The notes: generated by a model not told the origin, from the sequence alone. Positions 44,029 through 55,850 are shown, counted from the first letter of the stretch. The stretch is DNA of 64,000 bases from Anthoceros angustus (GCA_010909165.1 MU008155.1:372001-436000); one strand, 5' to 3'. Translations and numbers: made by a program.

Positions 44029-46762
44029 GTGTCCGTGATGGGAGGAGGGCGAGGGAGGGGAAGGGGCAACAAGCGGGGGCGGACACAGAGGCGAGATTTC
44101 AAGGACGGCCGGGCAAACGAGTGGAAGAAGTCCAAGGTTGAGAACGATGGCGATGCAGCCGCCAAGGGATGGGAACCGTTCGTGCTGGAGAGCTTGGCTT
44201 TCGAGCTCTACTACAAAAAGCAAGGGATCGTGGAAGACGAGGAATGGGATGAATTCATGGCCACTCTACGGACGCCGCTCCCCACCACATTCAGGATCAA
44301 TGCAATCGGGCAATTTGCTAGCGACATCAGGACGCAGCTGCAGAGGGATTTCTACGAGCGTCTTAAAGACGGTGTGGATGCCGGGGACGAGGAGGGGGGA
44401 GGCGGGGTGGTGCACCCGATCCGCCCTCTGGCATGGTATCCTCACGACCTGGCATGGCAGCTTGGATACTCCCGCACCCAGCTGCGGAGAGTGCCGATTC
44501 TGGAGAAGATTCACGAGTTCCTGAAACGCGAAAACGAGATTGGGAGCATCACGCGGCAGGAGGCTGTGAGCATGGTGCCTCCCCTGCTGCTGGATGTGCA
44601 GCCTCATCACCGGGTCCTGGACATGTGCGCTGCTCCGGGCTCCAAGACTTTCCAGCTGCTGGAGATGGTGCACAGCACTGTCGGGCCGGGGGAGATTCCT
44701 CAGGGCATGGTCATCGCGAATGACTCTGATGTGCAGCGCTGCCACCTGCTGGTCCATCAGACCAAGCGGATGTGCAGCCCGAACATCCTTGTCACGAACC
44801 ATGAGGCCCAGCGGTTTCCCGGGTTGAAGGGCGCGGATGGCGGGCTTATGTTCGATCGCATTCTGTGCGATGTACCTTGTAGTGGAGATGGGACAGTGAG
44901 GAAGGCACCTGATATCTGGAAGAAGTGGAATGCAGGAGTGGCGAACGGGTTGCACCGACTCCAGGTTCAGATTGCTATGCGAGGAGTTGCATTGCTCAAG
45001 GTTGGTGGGGTTCTGGTGTACTCGACATGTTCCCTGAACCCCATCGAGGATGAGGCTGTTGTGAGCGCCATATTGAGGGAGAGTGGGGGCAGCATGGAGC
45101 TCCTGGACATGTCTGATGCGCTCCCGGAGTTGAAGAGGAGACCTGGAATGAAGTCGTGGAGAGTTAGAGATCATGGGCTGTGGCTCAGTTCTGCTTCCCA
45201 GGTCAACATGCACAGAGCAGGGAACGTTGTTGCGACCATGTTCCCCTCTGGACGAGGGTTTGTCAGAGATGCTGCTGACAATTTTGTAGAAAAGATACCT
45301 AGGACTGAGGCCGATAATGGCAGTGGGGCTGCTGTTGATGGCGGCAATGAATCTCATATTGTGGACAGTCTAGAAGCGGGGGGGAACAGCAAAGATGCTC
45401 TCCAAGCAGGCTCTGTCAAGGGGTCAAGAGATGAGAAACGGGGAAGTGGTGGGGATAGGGAAGAAGAAGAACCTGAAAGTGAGGTGTCGGATTTGCCCCT
45501 GGAAAGATGCATGAGAATACTTCCTCACGATCAGGACACCGGTGGGTTCTTTATTGCAGTGTTGCGGAAGGTTTCTCCTTGGCAGCCCAATGCACAGAAG
45601 AGTTCTGAACAGTTCAATGCAAGAAAGCGGATAAGCACTCCAAAGGAGGATAATGGACTTGTTCCCGAGGTTGAAGCTGATGAAACTGGTGTGCACACCT
45701 GAACCTTAAGCTGCTTCCTTTTTTGGGTTACCCTCACCCAGTTTCTTTTTGTGACCCATGTTTCATGTCTCAGCTCAAGATCAGGCTGGAAGTCATCTGA
45801 GTCAGTTAGCAGTGACACCCGATGGCGAAGGTGGGACTGAGGGAGAGGGGCCTGCAACAGAAGAACTCCTTTCTTCAGCCCAGGAGCTCCAAGGTCCGCA
45901 TTCCTCTGAGGAAAACGGGGCAGTCAGTAAATCGCCGGGTCTCCTGGAGGGTGGTGCTGCTGTTGATAATGTAGTCGCTGTGCAGCCGGAGGGAAACACG
46001 GGAGCCAGCTTAGATGAAAAACCGAAGGGCAGGCTTCAGCAACAGGGAAGGTGGCGTGGTGTGGATCCTGTTGTTCTTCTACAAGACGAGGGGGTCATTA
46101 AATCTCTGAAAGACTATTACGGCATTAAAGATTCATTTCCGCTGCAGCGGAACCTCATCACTCGAAGTGAAGACAGCTCTCGGCTAAAGAGGATCTACTT
46201 CGTGGGAGATTCAGTCAGGAAAACCATTGAAGTGAATTTCTCATCAGGGCAGCCAATGAAGATCACCTCTGCTGGCCTTCAATTATTTGAACGGCAGCAG
46301 TCGACAGCAGCAGGAATATCACCCTGCCCCTTCAGAATAGTCTCAGAAGGTCTGCCCACATTGCTGCCGCATATGGGCAAGCAGATCGTCCAGTGCAGGT
46401 CGAGGAAGGATTTTGCAACCTTGCTACTCGGTAAGGGAATCCCTTTCCATGCCTTCGAAGACTCCTCATTCACTGCTGCCCTGCAAGACCTTCACATTGG
46501 ATGCTGTGTCATTACACTGGTTGAGCCCTCTGGAGAGCGTGCGGACACAGCCAGGCCGGGTGCAGCAGAAACTAGCCGTGCTTCAGTTGGCTGCTGGAGA
46601 GGAAGGCATACAGTGAACCTACTTGTATCCAAGGCAGAAGCTGGCCAAATGCTGGAGAGACTGTCTTTGGGTTCCACGGAAGAACACCCTTCCTGTCCTG
46701 TTCCTGCAGCTGCTGAGGAATTGGAAGATGCAGAGGAGGCAGAAGCAGTCGTGGCTGGGTGA
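44029..46762 (+). CDS. TRM4B: tRNA (cytosine-5) methyltransferase, TRM4B/NSUN2 type
   Basis: Two exons, 44029-45688 and 45774-46762, split by one 85-nt GT-AG intron in phase 1; 882 aa. Arg/Gly-rich start (MGGGRGRGRGNKRG). NOL1/NOP2/Sun fold: LDMCAAPGSKTFQLLEMV (SAM motif I), VIANDSDVQRCHLLVHQ (motif II), FDRILCDVPCSGDGTVRK (motif IV with the release Cys) and GGVLVYSTCSLNPIEDEAVV (motif VI with the catalytic Cys). Exon 2 holds the family's C-terminal region (VLLQDEGVIKSLKDYYGIKD, GQPMKITSAGLQLFER). It methylates tRNA at positions 48-50 and some mRNAs. A single intron is strikingly few for this gene; partial retroposition is possible. Confidence 0.93.
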
Positions 46763-47350
46763 TGCACATTAATGTACTACACCCAGCAGTGTGCCAAGCT
46801 AGCATCCACCGATTGAAAACAATGTATACAAGCTATATCACAATTGCAGCAGAAGATTGTCTGATGTCCGCAGTAGACGTAAATGCCCACAAACGGTTCC
46901 TCTGAACATCTATCAGACCAAGCTCTGAATGACACCTGCAGCTCTGTGACCACTGGGTATTCGTCCATGTCCAGAAGGTTCTTGTTAAGGGACTCTGCCT
47001 TCAATAGAAACTCCTCATCCTGACTCGGAAAGAGGAGAAGCACGGCGGGAAGGCTGGCCGGCTCAGAGCCGGGAGGCCATGGCGAAGCCCATGCCTGCTT
47101 CTTATGGCGAGTCCCAAACTGGCAATCGCAAGCGTGTGATTGACATGTAGAGGCTACGATTTCCCGCCATGTACAGGCTTGCCTATATAGGTGGTGAGCA
47201 GATTAGGTGATTCATATGGGCCTCAGGCTCGACTTTCCTCTTTCGTTGAGCCTTCCTTCTCCCCTTAACCCTTCCCTTGCCATGTTATCGTGGTTTTGGA
47301 TTCGGAACTGCAGCCATGCGTGCTACTTGTTTCCCTGTGACTTGCAAGAG
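46763..47350. other. Spacer with a methylesterase-like scrap and MADS promoter
   Basis: On the minus strand 47005-47042 reads close to the end of methylesterase exon 2 (TTTCCGAGTCAGGATGAGGA against TTTCCAAGTCAGGATGTGGA in copy A) and continues as FLLKAESLNKNLLDMDEYP before a possible donor. Too short to call a gene. The right part is the MADS promoter and leader. Confidence 0.4.
47183..47190 (+). promoter_or_regulatory. Probable TATA box of the MADS-box gene
   Basis: CTATATAG, 161 nt upstream of the chosen MADS start codon at 47351. Confidence 0.5.
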
Positions 47351-49060
47351 ATGACATTATCGCCCGTGTGGGTGGGAAGCCGTGGCGGGCGTCGGGGTCG
47401 GGGCCGAGGGAGCCGGGCCGGCCGAGGCCACGTGGCAGGGCCCGCCCCTGCCATCGCGATTGGTGGTGCTGTTGGTACCGTCGCTGGTGGCCCACGGGTT
47501 TCTGCTGGGCATGGCGTTCCTACTCTTCCTGGAGGGTTTAGAGGAAGAGGTCCATGTCCTGGAGGCGGTAGAGGTGCTGGCGGGGAGAAGGGGATACTGA
47601 AGCCAGGTCGGGCCAAGATCGTGATCAAGCCCATCGCCAAGGACCACCAGCGCCAGACCACTTTCACAAAGCGCACAAAGGGGATAAGGAAGAAAGTGGA
47701 GGAGTTGGCGGTGTTGTGCGACCTCGATATATGTCTCATCTGTTACGGCGCCCCCACGAGTACCGGTATCGATAAGCAGAAAAATAATGGCAACAATAAT
47801 CTGTTCTGGGGGAAACCCAACGTGCAGCATGTGCTTCAGCGCTACAAAGCCATCCCCAAGGAAGAGCAGGACAAGAAAAAGACGGACAACACGTCTTTGT
47901 TGCAGATGTCCATCAAGAAGCTGGAACGCGAGCTGAAGCAGGTGGGATTCGGTTGATGCATGTGGGCGGGTGGGTTGGGAAACGTATGGTATGTCTTTCA
48001 CCTATGTGAAATGTATGTGTTTTCTTCATCTCGTGTGTATGTTATTTTTTCACCCTATGTGATGTATGGTATGTTTTTTTTTTTTCAGGTGCAGGAGTCA
48101 ACTGCTTTCATGCAAACTAACAGTGTGACCCAAGCTAATAATGGGTATTACCCGTTGGAGTATGAGGTATTGAAGCAGTATACTGTTGCACAGTTGTGGA
48201 ATTTGTTGTACGAGGTACAACAAAAGTGGGACATGGTGTATACAAAGCTGGAGCAGATGTGTCGAGTGAATAGTAATGCATGCGTGGGGCAAATGCCATC
48301 GGAGGTCGGGAAGGGGCAGTATTTACAGGCGCCGAGGGCTAGGGGTTTCGTAGGTGGAGAAAGCGCAGTGCTGGCCATGGAGTCGACTGGTGTGGATTCT
48401 GCAATAGCATTTAACATGCCCCAAAATTATTCTCGGATACCGCAGCACATACAGCAAGTACAGAGTTATCAATGGGAGAATCAGGCGGCACCTCCGCGTA
48501 ACTTAATGCCGCAGTATCAACACCAGGTTGTTCCTGAGAACATTCAGAATCAGAATGGGCCGGAACAGCAAAGCAGCCACATTCATGTGAATCATTACCA
48601 GCAGCACCAGCCGCATCCAAGCCAGCAGAGACAGGAATTAAATCGATATCAGAATCTTTTGAGCGGCCAATACCAGCAGCAGCAACAGCAACAGTTTCAT
48701 CCAAACATGCATGCACAACTCCGCTTGAACCAACATCAACCGCAAAACGTTTTCACCCAGCAGGAGCAGCTTCATGCGAACTTGCAAGCCCAGCAGAATC
48801 CGCTTTGCATGGACCACCATCAGCAGCACCAACAGCAAGACGGGTTACAATATCAGCTCCATGCAAACCAATTGGAACATGTACAGCATCAACAACAACA
48901 TCAGGAGGAACAGCAACACCAACATCAGCAGCATGAAGCAAACCAACATGAACAGCTGCTTCAGACTTGGCATCTTCAATCTCATCCAAGTATGAAGCGT
49001 AGTTTGCAAGAAGAGCAACAACCTCATGATCAACCAAGTCTCAAGCGTCTTCATTCTTAG
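47351..49060 (+). CDS. Type I (Mgamma-like) MADS-box protein with Gln/His-rich tail
   Basis: Two exons, 47351-47941 and 48089-49060, with a 147-nt GT-AG intron (T-rich acceptor); 520 aa. A Gly/Arg-rich head of about 80 residues precedes the MADS domain: KIVIKPIAKDHQRQTTFTKR, then IRKKVEELAVLCDLDICLIC. Next comes the type I gamma pattern (VQHVLQRYKAIPKEEQDKKK, SIKKLERELKQ). Exon 2 begins with a helical stretch (LWNLLYEVQQKWDMVYTKLE), followed by ~230 residues dense in Gln and His. In seed plants Mgamma factors act in gametophyte and endosperm. Other in-frame Met codons exist upstream (47282, 47207); 47351 follows an acceptor-like TTGCAAGAG. Exon 2 is repeated downstream by a tandem duplication. 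Confidence 0.82.
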
Positions 49061-50112
49061 CCAAGTACGAAGCGTAGTTCGCAAGAAGAGCTACAATTTC
49101 AGAGGAGTTTGAATCGTGGTTGGCATGAAGACCTAAAATCTTTGCCACTGTGAAGTTTGAAACAGGCTCGTCGAGAACACATTCAATATATGGATGAAAT
49201 GGCTTTGAAAATGTTGGATTACCCTAGTTAATGCCTTTGTTATAAGGTTTTCCTAGTTTGGCATTGGATATGCATGAAAGACGGGCCTTATAACGTAGTG
49301 GATTCAAAGAAATTGAGTTATGTGTGGAGTTCATTGTCCTTTAGGCTTTAGATCCTATCTATGACAAAAGATTGATAGTCACAAAAGGATGAGGTTTCCC
49401 ATACTTAATTCTGCAGATTTTTTTTTTTTGTGGAGGTAGGGTTATTTTTTATTTATTATTTTTTATACTTACATATACTCACATATTATTTTAAATTTTT
49501 TTAATAAAAACTGAAGAATATATTACTTCAGCTAGTTTAACTAAATTGAACAACTGAAAGGTATACGAATTCTGATTGTGCAAATTGGTTGTAAACACCT
49601 TAGTTTAGTTTAACCTCAATCATTTTGAAAGTAAAGGAAAGTAAAATAAAATAAAATAAAATAGTAAATGGTAAAAATAGAATAATGAATTATATTACAT
49701 GATATTCACCATACTATACTGGCGGTTCACATAGGGAACGTGACAGACGGTGGGGTCCAAGTGGCTTAGGCCAAATGGACACACATTTATAAGAACCCTT
49801 GGTGCAAGTAGCTTAGGCACACCATGGTACAAGTTGTTAAGTACCAAGTCCCATGCATGACGGAAATCCATCCTTAGTGGACTTAAATAAAACTTTTCTT
49901 CTTCCTCTTCCTATACCCAGACTCTAGGGTTTTGTTATGTTTCTAAGCGTCAAGTCAAGAGCTATGCTAATTTGAGTGATTTGGATCATGAGGGCGGCCC
50001 TCTTGATCGCATGTCTGTGAGTTAGTAGAATGGTCTCGCTCAATAGGGCTCACCTTTGATTTGTTGTCTATTGACTTGATATAATGTGGTTCAGAGATAC
50101 ATAACTAACTAA
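48167..50112 (+). repeat. Tandem duplication, copy 1 (1946 bp)
   Basis: First unit of a direct head-to-tail duplication. Starts inside exon 2 of the MADS gene and runs through its 3' flank, including an AT-rich stretch and SINE-like copy 4. Copy 2 follows immediately; I saw no difference between the two in the parts I compared. Confidence 0.95.
49733..49915 (+). mobile_element. SINE-like dispersed repeat, copy 4 (duplicated at 51679-51861)
   Basis: Contains ACCCTTGGTGCAAGTAGCTT, ACCATGGTACAAGTTGTTAA and the end CCTTAGTGGACTTAAATAAA plus a TTCTTCTTCC tail, matching copy 1 on the minus strand at 2222-2345. Present again 1946 bp downstream because it lies in the duplicated unit. Confidence 0.6.
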
Positions 50113-52058
50113 GTATTGAAGCAGTATACTGTTGCACAGTTGTGGAATTTGTTGTACGAGGTACAACAAAAGTGGGACATGGTGTATACAAAGCTGGAGC
50201 AGATGTGTCGAGTGAATAGTAATGCATGCGTGGGGCAAATGCCATCGGAGGTCGGGAAGGGGCAGTATTTACAGGCGCCGAGGGCTAGGGGTTTCGTAGG
50301 TGGAGAAAGCGCAGTGCTGGCCATGGAGTCGACTGGTGTGGATTCTGCAATAGCATTTAACATGCCCCAAAATTATTCTCGGATACCGCAGCACATACAG
50401 CAAGTACAGAGTTATCAATGGGAGAATCAGGCGGCACCTCCGCGTAACTTAATGCCGCAGTATCAACACCAGGTTGTTCCTGAGAACATTCAGAATCAGA
50501 ATGGGCCGGAACAGCAAAGCAGCCACATTCATGTGAATCATTACCAGCAGCACCAGCCGCATCCAAGCCAGCAGAGACAGGAATTAAATCGATATCAGAA
50601 TCTTTTGAGCGGCCAATACCAGCAGCAGCAACAGCAACAGTTTCATCCAAACATGCATGCACAACTCCGCTTGAACCAACATCAACCGCAAAACGTTTTC
50701 ACCCAGCAGGAGCAGCTTCATGCGAACTTGCAAGCCCAGCAGAATCCGCTTTGCATGGACCACCATCAGCAGCACCAACAGCAAGACGGGTTACAATATC
50801 AGCTCCATGCAAACCAATTGGAACATGTACAGCATCAACAACAACATCAGGAGGAACAGCAACACCAACATCAGCAGCATGAAGCAAACCAACATGAACA
50901 GCTGCTTCAGACTTGGCATCTTCAATCTCATCCAAGTATGAAGCGTAGTTTGCAAGAAGAGCAACAACCTCATGATCAACCAAGTCTCAAGCGTCTTCAT
51001 TCTTAGCCAAGTACGAAGCGTAGTTCGCAAGAAGAGCTACAATTTCAGAGGAGTTTGAATCGTGGTTGGCATGAAGACCTAAAATCTTTGCCACTGTGAA
51101 GTTTGAAACAGGCTCGTCGAGAACACATTCAATATATGGATGAAATGGCTTTGAAAATGTTGGATTACCCTAGTTAATGCCTTTGTTATAAGGTTTTCCT
51201 AGTTTGGCATTGGATATGCATGAAAGACGGGCCTTATAACGTAGTGGATTCAAAGAAATTGAGTTATGTGTGGAGTTCATTGTCCTTTAGGCTTTAGATC
51301 CTATCTATGACAAAAGATTGATAGTCACAAAAGGATGAGGTTTCCCATACTTAATTCTGCAGATTTTTTTTTTTTGTGGAGGTAGGGTTATTTTTTATTT
51401 ATTATTTTTTATACTTACATATACTCACATATTATTTTAAATTTTTTTAATAAAAACTGAAGAATATATTACTTCAGCTAGTTTAACTAAATTGAACAAC
51501 TGAAAGGTATACGAATTCTGATTGTGCAAATTGGTTGTAAACACCTTAGTTTAGTTTAACCTCAATCATTTTGAAAGTAAAGGAAAGTAAAATAAAATAA
51601 AATAAAATAGTAAATGGTAAAAATAGAATAATGAATTATATTACATGATATTCACCATACTATACTGGCGGTTCACATAGGGAACGTGACAGACGGTGGG
51701 GTCCAAGTGGCTTAGGCCAAATGGACACACATTTATAAGAACCCTTGGTGCAAGTAGCTTAGGCACACCATGGTACAAGTTGTTAAGTACCAAGTCCCAT
51801 GCATGACGGAAATCCATCCTTAGTGGACTTAAATAAAACTTTTCTTCTTCCTCTTCCTATACCCAGACTCTAGGGTTTTGTTATGTTTCTAAGCGTCAAG
51901 TCAAGAGCTATGCTAATTTGAGTGATTTGGATCATGAGGGCGGCCCTCTTGATCGCATGTCTGTGAGTTAGTAGAATGGTCTCGCTCAATAGGGCTCACC
52001 TTTGATTTGTTGTCTATTGACTTGATATAATGTGGTTCAGAGATACATAACTAACTAA
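50113..52058 (+). repeat. Tandem duplication, copy 2 (1946 bp)
   Basis: Second unit, starting right after copy 1. It ends at ACATAACTAACTAA, after which the sequence becomes unique (TAAACGTC...). The junctions show no obvious microhomology. Confidence 0.95.
50116..51006 (+). pseudogene. Truncated second copy of MADS exon 2
   Basis: Keeps 296 residues of the exon-2 frame, identical to copy 1, but lacks the MADS domain, the exon-2 start and its splice acceptor. The frame opens at a TTG; the first ATG (in WDMVYTK) is 19 codons in. No promoter was seen, so probably not expressed as protein unless it is spliced from the upstream gene. Confidence 0.85.
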
Positions 52059-52578
52059 TAAACGTCTTCCAGAAAATTTCCTAAGATTAATATGAATCAT
52101 GAGTCTTGAGAAATATTAAACATATGTGAGAGCCCTTGTTTGATCCACAAGTGCCTCTCCCGTAATTTCACCAGTCCAGAAATTTGGTGGCAATCTAGGG
52201 AGAAATTGACAGTTACTTGTCATTCTATAGTTGAGTTCTCTTTCTATGGTTGAGTTCTTTCTCTCAAGTCACAAATGATTGATTGCAGTAGATTGAGATT
52301 AATTCCGAGAGACCAACAATAAACAAGTAGCTGTACCAAAAAAGAGAAGGTACGAAGACAATGACGATGGGACAGATGATTGATTGCAGTACATAGATTG
52401 TAGATTGAGATTAATTCCGAAAGACCAACAACAGGCTGTAAGCGAAGAGCAAGACAGTGATGATTTGTAAACTCACCTTGCTAAAGCTCCCAACCCGTTC
52501 CCGGCACCGAAAAAAAACAGAAAAGCAAAAAAGAAAATGCAGCTCGTCGGACTAATTTTCAGGTCACCCATCCCTATA
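52059..52578. other. Intergenic with one short repeat
   Basis: A block GATTGATTGCAGTA ... GATTGAGATTAATTCCGA(G/A)A occurs at 52266-52318 and 52378-52430. Nothing else seen. Confidence 0.6.
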
Positions 52579-53181
52579 CTAATCCGGCATAAGGGCGCTT
52601 AATTGTGGAGTTCTCGTGGGATGTAATATAGTACCCTGGTATGACGGCACTACGCCTAAGTTTCTCACGTCTTTCTTGTACCTTCTGGCCTCGCCATTTA
52701 TGTCACCGATTTGGCGTTGTGCTGGCGTTTTGAACTGTCCATTACCTTGGCCTGATATTACAATGTTCAACAGCATGTTTTCACAAATCCGTCGAGAGAT
52801 TCGATGACAGTCGAAGCGTATGTGGATTGAAACAAGGAAGTAGCACTCCTCCCGGATTTGAGTGGTGGGCAGGAATCCACCGGTTTGTCTGATATCAATG
52901 TAAGCCTCATTCCGAAAAAATCCTGGTATGTACATCGGTGATCTGGTGTGTGAAGCCCCTTTGACGTGGGCAATTGAGTGGTGTTAGACAGGCATACCTG
53001 TAATATGGAGACATTGTCTAACCCGCTGTTTATCAGAAAAAAGCGCCCCTGCACGCACTTTCCGAAGGCTGGTACGACGCCCAATTTCGATCTTGCCGCT
53101 TATGAGGTCCAGGCCCAGCCCGAGTGTTTGACATGAGAATAGAGTTCTGTGACGATCAATCTGTGAGGGCAGCTGGCCCAC
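52579..53181 (-). CDS. Unrecognised minus-strand coding remnant
   Basis: Two open stretches. The left one (52579-52935) encodes FFRNEAYIDIRQTGGF, then FDCHRISRRICENMLLNIVI and RRYKKDVRNLGVVPSYQG. The right one (52984-53181) encodes LGLDLISGKIEIGRRTSLRK and RVRQCLHITG, and a GTATGC donor-like site lies after it. The composition looks protein-like, but I know no family that fits. Could be two exons of one gene, a relic, or chance. Confidence 0.25.
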
Positions 53182-53677
53182 GCGTTAGGAGCTGGTGGAC
53201 TTCGGGCGCCTCATGGCTTCCCAGGCCCAGCCCCCATCGTGACAGTGGCTCCAAAGTCATTGCCGAAATGAGGAATGGTCCAGGGACCCTCTGCCCTTGA
53301 ATATTGCATAGTGTTGAACAAAGAAGCCTTCTATGGCTATGTTCGTATTGGAGGAAGGTGCATTTAGTGCTAAACGCAGCTGTTGTAGACGTGTGAACTA
53401 TCTTATTGCTAGCTTCTGGATGGGGGACGTTGGAAATGTAGAACTGCAACGTTAACGTGGTGATCCATAGCCTCATAATTCGAAACCCACGGCTTATTGA
53501 CAAACAGCCATTGCATCACCGTTATGCTGATCGCATGATGCTGCATGAGCATCATGATACTGGGAACCCAACCCGTAGCTACATGATTAAGAGAGGCTGA
53601 TGCAATGGCTGTCCAATGGACATGCACTGGCCTATCCGCTTGATTTACAGACATCTGGAGCAAGCTATGTGCATTCT
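53182..53677. other. 3' flank of methylesterase copy 2
   Basis: No gene supported. Confidence 0.5.
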
Positions 53678-54805
53678 TCACCCATGATAGGTCACAGCGA
53701 TGTTGAGAAGGTGCTGATGCAGCTCTTGAGGCCGGGAGAAGAAGGGGCTGTGATCGGAATCAATGTCCAAAACCTGGGCTGGAGGACTCCTCTCGATTAG
53801 CCAGTCTTGACCTACCACGGGTATCACAGCATCCTGAAGCAGGCGGATGAACACCCTGGGAACACTTCCGTAGCGCTCCGGGGTGTGCTTGATAGCCAAT
53901 TCCTCAAAGGCAAGGAAAGCGCTGGGCTTGAGCAAGCTCTTAGCCAGAACTAATGTCTGCATTCACCAGCATTCAATCTGTTATGGCATCCACCGATCCT
54001 ACCCACATTTTCAACTTCCAGGCAACCTTGCCCCGCCACAGGCAAGCTTAGTTACCTCCGTGGGACTGAGATTGTAGAACGGGCCGGGCGAATGAATGAA
54101 CGCCGTGGTTGGGAGCCTGTCGTGCTGTTGAGGGAATGTCAAAAACTGGGCCTCGTTTCGGCGTGAAGGAACCTCTAGCAATAACTGCCAATGGGCAAGA
54201 GCAGCCAGGCTTGGTAAATCCGATCTGGCTGAGTGCAACAACCTACAGCTTCCTACAACAATCTGAATCAGGTCCCGGTACTAGGATGTACCTGCGACAG
54301 AAACTCCACATCCTGACTCGGAATGACGAAGGCAGAGACGTAGACAGTTGCAGAAATTTTGTGCGGGAAGTGCTCCGACACGTAACCTGCCACGAATCCG
54401 CCATAGCTGTGGGCCACCACGATAACCTGGAGAACGGAAATCACAGGGATCATATTGCTTGCAACCAAGCAGGAGAAATTACGCTAAGTCCTCACTGTTC
54501 AAGAGGTGGCTTGAAAATATGAAGTTGCAGCCATCCATCACCTTCTCTTCCTCAGGTAGAGCTTCAAAGAATTTGACGACATTGCTCGACAGCTGCTCGA
54601 GCGTGGTGATGGTTGCGGGATCTGTGTCATCCCTCCCTTGCCCGGGATTGTCTATGGCTGTGGCCTTGTGGCCGTCCCGCTGCAGCAGGTCTATTGTCTT
54701 GTACCACGCCCATGAGCCATGACAAAGGCCGTGCAAGAGGAGGAAATGTGCTGCCATTGCGAGAAGCAGATTTCCAAGCTTTCCAAGGACAAGACGAGGC
54801 TTCAA
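53678..54805 (-). CDS. Methylesterase (MES/SABP2-type alpha/beta hydrolase), copy 2
   Basis: Four exons on the minus strand: 54805-54542, 54426-54292, 54184-54056, 53956-53678. Exon lengths (264, 135, 129, 279) equal those of copy A exactly, so this is a recent paralogue; 268 aa, or 252 from the second Met at 54757. Same active-site blocks: HFLLLHGLCHGSWAWYK, VVAHSYGGFVAGYV (Ser), YGSVPRVFIRLLQDAVIP (Asp) and DSDHSPFFSRPQEL (His). Frames are intact and the substitutions scattered, so both copies are probably working genes. Substrate unknown. Confidence 0.88.
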
Positions 54806-54809
54806 AGGG

Positions 54810-55850
54810 TGCTATGCACAACAATAACGCCACTTCACTTCGAAATGGCAATGGAGACTTTATTGAAAAGGAGATGGACAACCATCTACCCCAAAGCGTG
54901 GGGGACAAGACATTAAAGGGCGTCGAAATTAGAACTTGGATTACAGCTTGCAGAAAAGGAGGAGGAAGTTTCTCAGTCCAGAATGCACCAAAGTTCGCCT
55001 CACTTGGATGTACGGGTACACGCAATGACATGCTTTGGTCTCCGCCATCTGGACATTCTGGTTTCTTGAATTCTCAGACAGCGGACAACAACAGCACGTC
55101 ACCTCCATTATGGATTACAGCTAGCAGATTGTACTGGTCAAAGTTCGTCTCTTTTGGCCGGCGAGGCGCAGGAACGGGGCTATCACGCTTCCAGCGTCTC
55201 TTCATCTCCGTACACTTTATAGATATTCTAGACACTACTTCCCCGTTGGTTGGGGGTAGATGGTTTCCCCTATCTTCCTTTTAATAAAGTCTTTATTGTT
55301 CTTCTTTTTCTTAATGATCGAGTCTGCACTTTATAGATATTTCAAACTTTCGGACACTTTATAAATTTCAAAGCTTTCTGGAGACTTTATATGAATATTT
55401 TAAAATATATATTACCTTAAGAGATTTTATAAATACTTTAACATATATTATTTAGAGATTTTATTATATATATAATATTAAAAATATATAAATATTTTAG
55501 AATATACACTATGAAGTAACATGTAGGCCAAGTATACTTGCATGGAAGTTCCGTATGGCATACCAAAGAGGACAGAGGGGACGGACATTTTTTTTCTTCC
55601 GCAAAACTTTTGGTGTCCGGTTTGGTAACCCGACCGAAATGGGGTAGCCCAAAGGGGACTCACCAAAGCGGCCACTTCGCGGTCACCGGAAGATAGAAAG
55701 GGAACTTTCTTTTTTTCCCCGCACTCACTGCTTTTTTCTCGCGCACGGATGAAGAATTTTTTTCCCCGCGCGCGCACTGTTCCACTTTAGGGTGCGGTAG
55801 GTGGCTTGCCTATGCCACCTGCCCGTTTTTAGGGTTCATGTCCTAAGAGA
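54810..55850. other. Upstream flank of methylesterase copy 2 and AT-rich spacer
   Basis: 54830-55150 shares pieces with the flank of copy A and repeats a GGATTACAGC ... CAAAGTTCG(C/T)CTC block (54950, 55110). From 55290 to 55510 it is very AT-rich with ACTTTATA(G/A)AT units. No gene. Confidence 0.55.

Noticed and set aside
48411-49084. Antisense Leu/Ala-rich frames opposite MADS exon 2
   Set aside because: Shadows of CAG/CAA/CAT-rich coding sequence. They repeat exactly in the duplicate.
50116-51006. Second MADS-box gene
   Set aside because: No MADS domain, no ATG at the start and no splice acceptor. It is the duplicated piece of exon 2.
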